The translations under genes were made by a program, and so were the position numbers. DNA of 64,000 bases, taken from Semisulcospira habei (Eukaryota > Mollusca > Gastropoda > Semisulcospiridae). Positions 22,309 through 33,474 of this stretch are shown here, one piece after another. The notes under the pieces are model-generated. The model searched no databases and was not told where the DNA came from. It saw only the letters and a program-made list of their open reading frames with translations. How positions within the stretch are numbered: the stretch's first letter is position 1; each line of letters opens with the position of its first letter. The stretch covers positions 175,131,578 through 175,195,577 of the forward strand of contig BTPG01000005.1 in NCBI GenBank assembly GCA_036245525.1, written 5' to 3'.

Positions 22309-23065
22309 TGATTGATTGTACATTGCTTAACGTCCCGACAGCAACAAGGCTTTCTCAGGACGTGCCTGCACTGCTTGTGAAAAAAACCTAAACAGAACAT
22401 TGAATGTATATCGCCAGCCGGTCCAATACGTTAAATAAACCTAAGACACGGGGCCTAAATAAACCTAAGACCATTTTGCAACACACATCCAATATCAAAA
22501 GCTACAGGCAGTGCAGACAGTAGGGAGAATTTTAAAAAAGGCAAACACAGGTGAATGGACCAAGGGTAGACAGAAACACATGCCCCAGAATAGAAGGGAA
22601 AACCCACCCTGTGGGGCTGACTAGGGTGACCCTGGGAACTAAAAAGTAATGATTGATTGTACATTGCTTAACGTCCCGACAGCAACAAGGCTTTCTCAGG
22701 ACGTGCCTGCACTGCTTGTGAAAAAAAAACTAAACAGAAAATTGAATGTATGTCGCCAGCCGGTCAAATACGTTAAATAAACCTACAACATGGGGCCTAA
22801 ATAAAGCTAAGACCATTTAGCAACACACATCCAATATCAAGAGCTACAGGCAGTGCAGACAGTAGGGAGAATTTTAAAAAGGCAAATACAGGTGAATGGA
22901 CAAAGGGTAGACAGAAACACATGCCCCAGAATGGAGAGAAAAACCCACCCTGTGAGGCTGACCAGGGTGACCCTGGGAACTAAAAAATACCTAACCCCAC
23001 CCAAGTCCCCCAGGGCAGACCCGGGTGGGGAAAACTAAAAAGTAGTTAACCCTACCCAATTCCCC
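22309..23065 (-). mobile_element. SINE-like retroelement, dimeric copy
   Basis: Two related units lie head to tail (22309-22651 and 22652-23065), both starting on the plus strand TGATTGTACATTGCTTAACG. On the minus strand this is a 3' end GACGTTAAGCAATGTACAATC with a (CAAT)n tail. The pair is flanked by an 11-bp direct repeat CATGAGGTGAT (22298-22308 and 23066-23076), so the dimer appears to have inserted as one unit. The unit matches the monomer at 42965-43342. No coding capacity is seen and no Pol III boxes are confirmed. Confidence 0.75.
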
Positions 23066-23462
23066 CATGAGGTGATGAAATTATGTCGCATAGCTGTTGC
23101 TCAGTGTCTGCACCACTTTCGCACACGTGCTGCTTTGCCTCTGCCGTCACATCGCTTTTGTTAGTAAGCATAATTATTACGTTCCTCGCGCTGGGACCAT
23201 ATGGCGTTGAGGCGCGTCCCCTGGGTGGTGGATAGGGGGTCCCTCGTGAGAGGGGTGCACCGAATGAAATAAGGTGCCGTGAACCAACATGGTCTAAGGG
23301 AAGGTGACCCCGACAGAAAACCCCTGGTCCTCCTAGTAAGGGGGTTGGGCGTAGGGGTAGCTTCCCCACCCTGCAAAAAAGGAAATAGCTACAAAAACGC
23401 CGACGAAAAGACTAACAGTAATTCCTTTCCTGGAGGAGGAAGGTTCTTCTACCAGAAGACTT

Positions 23463-24457
23463 ATGACGTCCTGTGGTGAAAGCCGGAAGTCTTCGGAAGC
23501 CACAGGACCGAGCCGCCTCTCTCTATCCAGGGATACAACCATGGGCACATGGAACGTCAAGACCATGTACCAGAGCGGCAAGGCCGCCCAGATAGCAGCG
23601 GAAATGCAAAAGTACAACCTTTCCCTGCTCGGTATCAGTGAAGCCAGATGGACGCAGTCTGGCCAGAAAAGGCTGTTAAGTGGGGAGATGATTCTGTATT
23701 CAGGTCATGAAGAGGAGAATGCCCCCCATACAGAAGGCGTAGCATTCATGCTGTCACCAGTGGCACAGAGAGCGCTGATGGGCTGGGAACCTCTTGGGCC
23801 AAGAATCATCACAGCAGCCTTTAGAACCAAGAAAAAGCTCAAGCTGAACGTCATCCAGTGTTATGCGCCCACTAATGACAGTGACGAGGAAGAGAAACAA
23901 GAGTTCTATGACCGACTCCAGAGTGCCTTGGACAAATGTGCGGAGCGAGACATCACCATCGTCATGGGCGATTTTAATGCCAAAATAGGGGAGGACAACA
24001 CCGGATACGAAGAGGTGATGGGGAGACAGGGACTCGGCTCGGAGATGAGTGAGAACGGGGAGAGGTTTGTAGACTTTTGTGCTCTAAAAGGCATTGGAGG
24101 CAGCATCTTCCCACACAGAAGGATACACAAAGCAACTTGGGTCTCACCTGACCATACAACAGAGAACCAAATAGACCATATCTGCATTAGCAAGAAATTT
24201 AGAAGATCCCTTCAAGATGTTCGAGTGAGGAGGGGAGCAGATGTCGCCTCCGACCACCATCTGCTTACCTTAAGAATGAAGCTCAAGCTAAAGAAAAGCC
24301 GCACAGAGACAACAAGAAGACAGCGCTATAATGTAGGCCTCCTGAGAGAAACTGGAGTTAGAGAAGAGTTCAAACTGGTGCTGTCCAACCGGTTTCAAGC
24401 GCTACAGGAGCTAGTAAATGAAGAGGAGGCGGCCACCACAGAGCAGCAGTGGAAGGC
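23463..24457 (+). pseudogene. RTE LINE ORF, endonuclease part
   Basis: This is the N-terminal half of the retrotransposon polyprotein. It would nick target DNA to prime reverse transcription. The AP-endonuclease signatures appear in order: GTWNVKTMY (Asn 31), LGISEARW (catalytic Glu), IQCYAPTN, VMGDFNAKIG (Asp-x-Asn), NQIDHICIS and ASDHHLLT (Ser-Asp-His). Related endonucleases are often annotated 'craniofacial development protein 2-like'. The ATG at 23463 is the first in frame; the conserved domain starts at the Met of 23541. The frame is open until the transposon insertion at 24458, where it stops matching the family after 'QQWKAI'. The protein resumes at 26618. Confidence 0.88.
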
Positions 24458-24589
24458 AATAGACGTTATTCACGTGCGGGCACTTCCGGTAGCGAGAACG
24501 AGGCGCACCACGCAAACATATGGCTGACGCAACTGTAGAACTGAGCGAGCGTCTCATAAATCGGTCGGCAAAGTGCATCAAGCAACAGG

Positions 24590-24760
24590 CACTGCTGTGT
24601 TCCTCAGTGTACGAATGACAGCAGATATGATCCTGACGGCCAACTCCCATTTCATTTTGTTCCTAGTGAAAAAGCTCCGGAAAACTATGGCTGTAGAAAA
24701 TTCGAACGGACCGAGGCCCGTATTTCAAAATAATGTCAGGCGTCCACCTTTGCCCAGAGT
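24590..24760 (+). pseudogene. Decayed THAP-type zinc finger
   Basis: The frame from 24593 reads CCVPQCTNDSRYDPDGQL, then PFHFVPSEK. This matches the C-x(4)-C start, the 'FHxFPSEK' strand and the spacing of THAP DNA-binding domains. After a frameshift near 24670 the +1 frame continues KIRTDRGPYFKIMSGVHLCPE with one stop inside, which corresponds to the later THAP segment (RxDxGPxFK...xVC). The last C-x2-H pair is not preserved. It would have bound transposon ends; it is now non-functional. A retrocopy of a host THAP gene is an alternative, but the position beside a terminal inverted repeat favours a transposase origin. Confidence 0.6.
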
Positions 24761-25399
24761 GATCTATCAAACAAAACAAAAAAGAGGAAAACTGATAAAG
24801 AGTTTACATAAACTTTAAGTATAATTATATGGCCCTTTACTGTGCATATATTCATTTGGAGTCTGCCAAGCGCTGGCCTGCAATGCAGTGATCGGTTAAC
24901 TGTTTTGGGTTTTTTGTTGTTGTAAGTTTACTGTTAATTCATGTGTGTTCTTTCTGTGGCCTTGGTATGTGCATTGTGCCATAAGTACAAGGGCTGCAAT
25001 GCATGTGACAAACATTTTCAACATGAAAAGTACTGACACTATGCAGTATAACAGTGGCAGTGAATAGGTAAACATTTTCGCACGCATGATGCATGTTTCC
25101 ATCAGTCCCAGGACATAGACCTATTTAATCTTGAATGTGTTATTACATCTAACCTAATCAGGACCATGGCCTTAATCAAACTGTATCTCAGGCTGTCACA
25201 GGTCTTATTCTATTTGCAAAAAAAACATGGCTGGTTGGAAACTGAAAGTATCTTTCTTTTGCAATGACACAATTTGAAACATGTGCATCCCATGAAGTAC
25301 AGTTTAGTTTTTTTCTGATCTTGCAAATAGCATTTAAGAATTTGCAGACTTCTGATCTGTGATAATAAGTACTACAACTCAACCATGTTATTATTACCA

Positions 25400-25420
25400 C
25401 TCTGTCTGTCTGTCTGTCGA

Positions 25421-25451
<31 letters not shown>

Positions 25452-25850
25452 CTCTCTCTTTCTCTCTCTCCCTCCTCCCTCCCTCCCTCCCTCTCTCTCT
25501 CTCTCGCTCTCTCTGTATCTATCAACTTTATTATTAGTATCATATTTTATCTTATCAACACATGATATTTATTGATCGGTGATCATTAATTCGGATTCTG
25601 TATCATGCTACTTTAATCTGTTATCATATTCAACTAGCATCGTATTTGCACGTTCGAATATTAATGTGTGCGTGCGTGATTGTCACAGTAACGCATCACT
25701 CAAGTAACAGGCATGCGTTATCCTTCGCTCGAATATTAATGTGTGCGTGCGTGTGTGTGTGCGTGATTGTCACAGTAACGCATCACTCGAGTAACAGGCA
25801 TCATGCGTTATCCTTGTGTTGCCTTACGTATGACTGAATGTGTGTATGTA

Positions 25851-25907
<57 letters not shown>

Positions 25908-26035
25908 TGCAACGCATCACTAATGACCGTCTTGCATTACTCTTGCGCTGCATCAGCATCTGGCACACATTAATGCGTGCGTGCGTGATTGTAACGCATA
26001 ACTCGAGAAACAGTCATCATGCGTTACCTGACTGA

Positions 26036-26114
<79 letters not shown>

Positions 26115-26196
26115 TAACGTATCGAGCAACGGGTGTCTTATCAGTATACGTTGTGTTTGTGCTGCCTTACAACTAGCTCTATGTACTTGTGAGTGA

Positions 26197-26268
<72 letters not shown>
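25400..26268. repeat. Microsatellite cluster (CTGT)n, (CT)n, (TG)n
   Basis: CTGT/CT tracts lie at 25400-25512, TG tracts at about 25848-25909, 26037-26096 and 26198-26268. Between them are diverged copies of a segment containing GTAACGCATCACTC(A/G)AGTAAC. Confidence 0.9.
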
Positions 26269-26271
<3 letters not shown>

Positions 26272-26617
26272 AGTTAATATTCTTTCATATAATATATGAT
26301 CACTTTTAAGTTTATTTAAATATACGGTATGCGCACGAGTGAATATGTGTAGTGCGTGTGTGTGCGCGCGTGCGTGAGTTGTGACGCATCACTTGAGTAA
26401 CAGGCACCATGCCTTACATCTGACTGAATGCCGGCTGATGTGTGTGTGTGCGTGCGCGCACCCATCTCTCTACATCGCCTTGCGAAAAACGAAAAACCTC
26501 CAATAAACAGACACTTCACTTGGAAGAACTAGTAGCGGTCGCCATCTTCGATGAATCGGCTTGTGTGGCTAGCCTCGTTTGCGATTCAAAATGGCCGCCG
26601 CGTGAATAAGGTCTATT

Positions 26618-28629
26618 AGAGAGGCGCTGAACTCAACCTGCAAAGACACTGTAGGGTTCAGGAAACGCCATCACAAGGACTGGCTGTCGGCACAGACCTT
26701 GAAGAAGATAGAAGTGAGGAAGCAGAAGAAAGCAGTTGTCAACAACAGTCGCACGAGAGCAGCCAAAGTAAGGGCACAGGGGGAATACTCAGAAGCCAAC
26801 CGCGAGGTGAAGAGGAGTATCAGGGCAGACAAGAGGGCCTACACAGACAGCCTGGCAGCAGAGGCAGAAAAGGCAGCAGGCAGCGGCAATATGAAACAGC
26901 TCTACGACATTACCAGAAGATTGTCAGGCAAGTATGGCCATACAGAAAGACCAGTAAAAGACAAAGAAGGCAAGCCTATTGCAGACAGAGCAGACCAACT
27001 CGACAGATGGGCCGAGTATTTTGAAGAGTTACTGAACAGACCTAGCCCACCCGACCCCCCCAGACATCCAGCCGGCAGAGACCGACCTACCCATCAGCTG
27101 TGACAGACCCAGCCGGGAAGAGATCAGAAGAGCAGTGGCATTTTTGAAGAATGGCAAAGCAGCAGGCCCAGATGGCATCCCAGCGGAGTCTCTGAAAGCA
27201 GACCTAGAGACAACAGTGGAAATGCTGTACCCACTGTTTGGAAAGATCTGGGAAGAGGAGGTGATGCCGGCTGACTGGAAGGAGGGGTACCTAATCAAGC
27301 TTCCCAAGAAAGGCGACCTCAGCAAGTGTTCCAACTACAGAGGAATCACCTTGCTGTCAGTACCAGGAAAGGTCTTCAACAGGATCATCCTGGAGAGAAT
27401 GAAGAGCTCCGTTGACCCCCAGCTGAGAGACCAGCAAGCAGGATTTAGGAAGAACCGATCATGTACAGACCAGATCGCCACTCTCCGCATCATCGTGGAA
27501 CAGTCTCTGGAGTGGAGCTCCCCACTGTACGTCAACTTTGTGGATTATGAGAAAGCATTTGACAGTGTGGACCGAGAGACTCTGTGGAAACTCCTACGAC
27601 ACTACGGTGTACCCACAAAGCTCGTCCGCCTGATCAAGAGCAGCTACGATGGCATGACATGTCGCGTGATCCACGAAGGGCAGTTCACCAGGGAGCTCCA
27701 AGTCAGAACTGGTGTCAGGCAGGGGTGTCTGCTGTCTCCGTTCCTCTTCCTACTGGCCATAGACTGGGTCATGAAGATGACCACAGAGCACAGTCGAAGT
27801 GGAATACAGTGGACACTGTGGACACAGCTTGACGACCTCGATTTTGCAGACGACTTGGCATTGCTGTCCCACACTCATCAACAAATGCAGGACAAGACCA
27901 CGAGGCTTGCTGACATCTCGTCCCAAGTGGGCCTCACCATTCACAAACAGAAAACAAAGACAATGAGGCTGAACGCAACCAGGGAGGAACCAGTCTTGCT
28001 TGCTGGCACCCCGTTGGAGGAGGTGGAGTCCTTCACCTATCTTGGGAGCATCATAGACAAAAAAGGCGGCACTGATGCAGATGTCAGAGCACGAATCGGT
28101 AAAGCCAGAGCAGCCTTTCTCCAGTTGAAAAAAAGTGTGGAGTTCCAGAGAGCTGTCACAACACACCAAAGTCCGGATTTTCAACTCCAATGTAAAAGCA
28201 GTTCTCCTATATGGAGCAGAGACTTGGAGATTGACAAAAACCACAGTCAACAGAGTACAGACCTTCATGAACAGTTGCCTTAGAAGAATTTTGAAAATCC
28301 ACTGGCCAGAGAAGATCAGCAACGTCAGACTCTGGGAGAGAACAGAGCAGATAACAGCAGAGAATGAAATTGGGCGAAGAAGATGGGGATGGATCGGTCA
28401 CAGTCTGAGAAAGCCAGCTTCCAGTATCACTAGGCAGGCATTGTCATGGAACCCCCAGGGAAAGAGGAAAAGAGGTAGGCCGAGAAACTCCTGGCGTCGA
28501 GACCTCCAAGCAGACATGAAGAGACTGGGAACCACCTGGAGTAGAATCGAAGGAGAAGCACAGGACAGGAGTTGCTGGAGGTCTCTCGTCGACGGCCTAT
28601 ACCCGGGTAGGGGTGACAGGCGTAAGTAA
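26618..28629 (+). pseudogene. RTE LINE ORF, reverse-transcriptase part
   Basis: The reading frame resumes at REALNSTCKD and runs through the linker (FRKRHHKDWLS) to the reverse transcriptase. Motifs in order are NGKAAGPDGIPAE, NYRGITLLSVPGKVF, QQAGFRKNRSCTDQI, VNFVDYEKAFDSVDR (motif A Asp), GVRQGCLLSPFLF (motif B), DFADDLALL (motif C, Asp-Asp) and TYLGSIIDKKGG. The C-terminal part contains RRRWGWIGHSLRK and KRKRGRPRNSWRRDL, typical of this clade. Two frameshifts break it: in a C7 run at about 27054 and in an A7 run at about 28131. No other damage is obvious in the RT core, so the copy looks fairly young. Confidence 0.9.
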
Positions 28630-28649
28630 GTAAGTAATAATTATTACGT

Positions 28650-28744
28650 TTAACCCTTCGAGTGTGTGTCGGTAGTGGTTATAGTCACGATGATTCCTGC
28701 AGGAATTATTGCAACTAAAATCACTACCGACACCCAAGGGTTAA
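28650..28744. mobile_element. PalC element with TTAA ends
   Basis: TTAACCCTTCGAGTGTGTGT to CACCCAAGGGTTAA; hairpin GTCGGTAGTGGTTATAGTCA with a CTGCAG centre. It begins at the last base of the LINE target duplication. Confidence 0.85.
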
Positions 28745-29121
28745 TCAATGTAGCTGTTTAATTCACAGACACCTGAAACAGGCACCTGTGTTGCGCAATG
28801 TGTTAAGTAAGATGACTGCCCAATTCATGAATTTAAAACAATCAACATGCATAATACATGAATGCAGGCTAAACCTGTCTTTTTGGGACTGCTGGCTGAG
28901 GTTTTGTGCTCGGGGCTAATGCTAGACTAGTTGATAGACGTTGCCAGCAGAGCCAAACTGCATGTATCAGTAGTGTATGAGAATGAGATGCAATATTCAC
29001 ACTCAGACCCATCCAAATGCTTCCAATAACGATAATAGTGTTGGCTGGTGACATTTTCACCTCTAAATCCTTGCGCCATGCGTAGAATATTTGCCTGTCA
29101 CAACACTGTCAGAGGAACATT

Positions 29122-29343
29122 TTAACCCATATCCTACTGAGGCTAAAAGCTTCAAACTTGTACACTGCCACATGCAAGCTACATTATAGTACTTGCAGAT
29201 AAGGATATAGACCAATGGCTTTAGTTCAAGGGTGGTGCAAGGAATAGCTTGGCGCGTAGAAGCGCCAAGCTATTCTGGCACTACCCTTTAACTATTTTAG
29301 TCAAACTTATTTCACACATTGGTGTATTCCGAATAAGGGTTAA
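29122..29343. mobile_element. PalA-like MITE, long-flank variant, copy 2
   Basis: TTAACCCATATCCTACTGAG to GAATAAGGGTTAA, with hairpin core ATAGCTTGGCGCG/AGCGCCAAGCTAT. Same family as 1657-1862. Confidence 0.8.
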
Positions 29344-29488
29344 GAATGACATCTCAAGGGTAGTACCTGCTGATCTTAGCATCTGGAGAGGTGTCAAACT
29401 GAGTAGGCTCTACACTGAACTACAACACTGACCAAGGCAACTACAGGGTACAGGCTGATCAAGAGAAGTGACAGGAAATATGTTGAGA

Positions 29489-29550
29489 ATGGCGGCTCAA
29501 GGGTATTGCCCACTAAGCTTGGCACCTTTCCAGTACCCTTGAGTATGTTA
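29489..29550. repeat. PalA fragment
   Basis: CTCAAGGGTATTGCCCACTA, AGCTTGGCACC and AGTACCCTTGAG remain. Confidence 0.5.
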
Positions 29551-29857
29551 TTATACTTGAGCTCTTATAATTGATGCTAAGTACAGAGCTCACCAAAACA
29601 CTACCCTTGCACTATCACAGAGTAGATCAGTCTCGTGCATCTGGTGCTAGAGGTGAAATAAGTTCGAGGTCAAATGTAAAACATGACCAACATTGCGTGA
29701 TTTCCCCGGAGAAATCGCCTGAGAGCGAAGTGTACCCAAAAACGTGAATTTAATGATCAAGACATCAACTCATCTACAGATTAATGAGAGTGCACTTTGT
29801 ACAGTAAATAAGTAGCACTGATTCCTGTATCCCCAAGGGGAAGAACCTGAGACTTAA

Positions 29858-31028
29858 AAAACAAGAAAGGCAAAGCCAGTATGGCTCACATGTATGACCT
29901 ATTTACATATGTGTGACCTTTGTGACAAAAAGTAAAGGGCTGTCTTTTGCACCAGCAAAATCCATGTTTTCTGAAAATCGAAAGCATTTTTCACACATCT
30001 GTCAACCCCCCTATGACTCTTGACCTTTGCGACGAGTCGACTAAATTAGTATGCATGGATCATTAGCTACCTTTGTGCCAAATTTGATCGACAAATTTGC
30101 AAAAATATTGACAATACCTACAATTTTATCAGAAATTTGCATTTTACACACACTTGCCAGCCTCTTGTGACCCTTGACTTTTCCGAGGGGTCATCCAAAT
30201 TAGTATGCATAGATAGGTCTTACTATCAGGTATCTCTGTACCAAATTTGGAGTTGAAGTTGTGAATAGTATTTGAGAACAAAAATCTTTTGTCACAATAT
30301 GGCTATTTTGGACCTATTTCCTGAGCTCTTGTGACCCTTGACCTTTCAGAGGGATCAACCAAACTAGTACACACAGAAAGGTCTTCCATCAGGTATCTCC
30401 GTAGCAAGTTTGGGTTTGAAGTTGTGAATAGTATTTGAGAAAAAAAAAATCTTTTGTCAAAATATGGCTATTTTGGACCTTTTTTCTGAGCTCTGTGATC
30501 TGTGACCTTTTTGAGGGGTCATCCAAATTAGTATGCATAGATAGGTCTTACCATCAGGTATATCTGTACCAAATTTGGGTTTGAAGTTGTGAATAGTATT
30601 TGAGAAAAAAACATCTTTTGTGAAAATAATATGGCTATTTTGGACCTATTTCCTGAGCTCTTGTGACCCTTGACCTTTCCGAAGGATCAACCAAATTAGT
30701 ATGCATAGAAAGGTCTTACCATCAGGTATCTTTGTACCAAGTTTTGGTTTGAAGTTGTGAATAGTATTTGAGGAAAAAATAAATTATGTAAAAATATAGC
30801 TACTTTTGGCCTATTTCCTCATCTCCTGTGACCTTGACCCTTGTGAGAGGTCACTTAAATTGGTTACTTTTAGAAAGGTCTTGCCACAAAGTATCCTTGG
30901 GCCAAGTTTGAAGATTGTGGCTTGAATAGTCTCCGAGAAAATGCCAACATTAAGGTTTACCATTGACGCCGGATGGACGACCACTGGCCCAGAACATACT
31001 CACTTTTGCTTCGCACGTGAGCCAAAAA
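29858..31028. repeat. Mod150 element, longest copy
   Basis: Starts AGGCAAAGCCAGTATGGCTC and ends CTTCGCACGTGAGCCAAAA. About seven modules of about 150 bp, each with GACC(C)TTGACCTTT and GAATAGTATTTGAG. The longest frame here is not coding. Confidence 0.85.
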
Positions 31029-31623
31029 TTGCAGGATGTTTTAATATCATGCAATTTGTTTTCTAGTCTTATGTAATTCACAATACTGTAATATTGAGGT
31101 AGAATGGTTGAGGTGTGGACGCTTACATCATCAATTTTTGAAGATCTATATCTCAACCGCCCCATGTCCAGTAAAACAACTAAACTGCAGTTGAAAAACA
31201 AAACTGTAGATGAGAACCTGTTTTCAGTGACCAGGGTTATAGTGATGGTCCTTAATGGCAGGTGACACTTCTTGCCCTTCAAGACTTCTGTCTTTAAAAA
31301 AAGACAGGGTGGTTGCACAGCACACGTTCTACTGTATACATGGCGAGTAGTGTTGGGGGAAAAAAAAAAAAAGGTGGCTACAGGGACGCAACTCCTGCAC
31401 TACTATGCGAGAGCAGGGACACAACTCTTCATTCACTAAGAATAGGAAGATGCCGATTCAGCTTATACAGTCCCTTGAACTGGGAAAGATTGTGAAACTG
31501 AATTAACAGTTTATGTGCTGAAATCTGAATACATTTTTGTTGAAAAATAAAAAATAAAAAAAAAAAAACGAACAAGGAAATGAAAACATGTTTTGCCAGT
31601 ACACGCCATATTGCATCCTGCAA
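31029..31623. other. No recognisable feature
   Basis: Intronic or intergenic; poly-A runs near 31360 and 31550. Confidence 0.35.
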
Positions 31624-31693
31624 TTAATCCCCCTTGTGTATGCAGTCACCAGTACTGTACATAGTGCTGTGGCCGACTGCGCTAGGGGGTTAA
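31624..31693. mobile_element. PalE element with TTAA ends
   Basis: TTAATCCCCCTTGTGTATGC to GCGCTAGGGGGTTAA; the hairpin is diverged around GTACTGTACATAGTGC. Confidence 0.75.
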
Positions 31694-31979
31694 AGAAAAT
31701 ACTCTGTTCCTGTTGGTATCTATACAGCAGAACCCGTTTTGAATGACCACACTTATGAGAGACCACCTGTCATTAAAGCTACGGCCACCTAAATGATGTT
31801 CTTTGAAGACAGGTAACGCTTTTTCCCATGAAGACTTCTGTTGGGACAGCAACTGTCTTTTTAAGACCATGTTTTTTCTGCAAGAAAGGTTGTTGCTCAA
31901 AACGGGTTCTACTGTACAGAGGCGATGATCAAGTCATCTGGCTGTGGAAGTAAAGGATAAAGTCAGGCTGTGAACTCAC

Positions 31980-32094
31980 CAGATATCTGTGGGGAAGGAC
32001 ACCGATGGGATAGTGTGGGCGATGTGTTGATGGCAACAACCATAGACTTGCGCCCGGAGGTGCGGCTAGTGCGACGTGCAACTGGAAGTTCCTT
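31980..32094 (-). CDS. MAST: MAST kinase, N-terminal exon (fifth of five seen)
   Basis: The exon (115 nt) encodes KELPVARRTSRTSGRKSMVV and then a Ser/Pro-rich tail. In MAST1-4 the conserved N-terminal block continues from 'GQSAPSLT' into a KEL...RR...RTSNRKS segment followed by SP repeats, so family and position agree. MAST proteins are cytoskeleton-linked AGC-type Ser/Thr kinases with a helical domain, kinase domain and PDZ; none of those later parts is visible here. The donor is TCTG|GTGAGTTC. Two acceptors six bases apart (CCAG at 32102-32101 and GCAG at 32096-32095) are possible. The inner one matches the family exactly; the outer adds Leu-Gln. The exon starts in phase 0 and ends in phase 1. 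Confidence 0.85.
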
Positions 32095-32213
32095 CTGCAA
32101 CTGGAAACAACAAGGATTGAAATAGGGAGGTGTACAGCCCAGGCAATAACAAGAGAAAGAATCGGTTATGATGATGTAAACAGCCATCATACTGCGGTGC
32201 TTCAGGGCTCAAC

Positions 32214-32426
32214 CCTTCGGACTCCATGGCCACCTTTCCCAAATTTTGGTGGCGTCACCCACCCAACGACTATGAACCATTGCAGGATACGGATTGGCCA
32301 TGATAATTCAAGGGTAGTGCCAGATTAGCTTGGCGCCTGAAGGCGCCAAGCTAATCTGGCACTACCCTTGAATTATCATGGTCATTAAAATCTCCCACAG
32401 TAGTGTGTCAGGGGTAAATGGGTTAA
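32214..32426. mobile_element. PalA MITE, reverse orientation
   Basis: CAACCCTTCGGACTCCATGG to GGGGTAAATGGGTTAA; near-perfect hairpin at 32300-32381 with GGCGCCTGAAGGCGCC centre. It sits 120 bp upstream of the MAST exon acceptor, in the intron. Confidence 0.85.
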
Positions 32427-32883
32427 TAAGTGCAATTATTATCTGACACACATAAAAGCGTTGCAGGTATACTACAGTCCAGAAAACAAAATCACGACAA
32501 TTTTTACTGACACCAAAAGAGCCCCACACCACCTTGAATATCCCCTTTTCTCCTGTTCTGAAATTGTACTTTTGTTTTTGTCGCATCAATGTTTGTTTTG
32601 CACAGAAATGTTTGTTATATTTTCAAAAAAAATCTTTCAGCATGTTGAGTCCTGTAACTACACATGCACCCATTAAAACCGACAAAGATTCTGGGGTTTA
32701 GATTTTCAAAGGCCACTGGGTTGATCAGGCAGAAATGTACAGTTGTAAATTTCAATAAACCGAGCAAGGTGTCAGGGAGGCAGGGTGCTGGCTTGCACCA
32801 ATCAATACTGCAAGGCAAAGCATATGGAAATGAAACTGGGGCCACACAAATTCTCTGCCATTCACATTTTGCTGTCCCTACTT
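32427..32883. other. No recognisable feature
   Basis: MAST intron sequence without a recognised repeat. Confidence 0.35.
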
Positions 32884-33089
32884 CATGTAATCCGAGAAAA
32901 AGTGAACGCAATCAAACTGCAAGACACATAGATCTTCATGAGCACCCGTAGTCGCGGGGGCACATGAGGATCTATGCCTCTTGCAGACACCACTTTGTAT
33001 CCATGTTCCTTGGGACAACTGGGGCTGTTTGTCGTTGAACGCATGATTTCAAATACATAATCTGCGTCCACAAGCAGTGAAGGGGTTAA
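32884..33089. mobile_element. PalB element, reverse orientation
   Basis: GAGAAAAAGTGAACGCAATC, hairpin 32917-32986, TTTGTATCCATGTTCCTTGG, then GCAGTGAAGGGGTTAA. Confidence 0.75.
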
Positions 33090-33277
33090 AGATTGCTGGT
33101 CACATTTGCAGTCTCCGCCTCATATACTGTCTGGTACTCCTTTCTGTATTCGCAAAAGGAACGAACGCTTTGCTCAGCAGCAGCAAAATGAGTTCGGTCA
33201 GACCGTCTGACAAGTCCTACAGGTAACCAAGATTAAAACCCGAAATCTTAAAGAAAACTGGAGCCGATCTTGGTGAG

Positions 33278-33344
33278 CAAAAGGCATAGATTCTCATGAG
33301 CCCCTGCGACTGCAAAGGATCATGAGAATCTATGTCTTTTCAAG
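33278..33344. mobile_element. PalB hairpin
   Basis: AAAGGCATAGATTCTCATGA pairs with TCATGAGAATCTATGTCTTT. Confidence 0.7.
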
Positions 33345-33433
33345 GCTTACGTGGCTGGCAGGGGACCTTAGGAAATGTGAGACAGGAAAAAAAATCTACT
33401 GTGAGATGGCAGCACTAGCGCTCACTGCACGAG

Positions 33434-33434
<1 letters not shown>

Positions 33435-33472
<38 letters not shown>
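33435..33472. repeat. Poly-G run of 38
   Basis: Uninterrupted G homopolymer, the longest in the window; its exact length is unsafe in an assembly. Confidence 0.9.

Positions 33473-33474
<2 letters not shown>

Larger units (their letters stand above)
24458..26617. mobile_element. DNA transposon with THAP-domain remnant, inserted in the LINE
   Basis: The ends are inverted: AATAGACGTTATTCACG on the left and the complement of CGTGAATAAGGTCTATT on the right (16 of 17 match). Weaker pairing continues for about 50 bp, to AACGAGGC on both sides. The LINE frame is interrupted exactly here. Near the left end lies a decayed THAP zinc finger, a domain found in P-element-like and Kolobok transposases. 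No transposase catalytic core is recognised, and the interior is mostly (TG)n-rich. I could not find a clear target-site duplication. A P-element-like non-autonomous copy is the best guess. Confidence 0.65.
23184..28636 (+). mobile_element. RTE-type LINE, full length, split by a DNA transposon
   Basis: A perfect 14-bp duplication ATAATTATTACGTT flanks the element (23170-23183 and 28637-28650). Without the 2160-bp insertion at 24458-26617 it measures about 3.29 kb, the size usual for RTE elements. It encodes an AP-type endonuclease followed by reverse transcriptase. The 3' end is a short GTAA tandem (28622-28636) rather than poly-A, which also fits the RTE clade. Two frameshifts disable the open frame. 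Confidence 0.9.
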
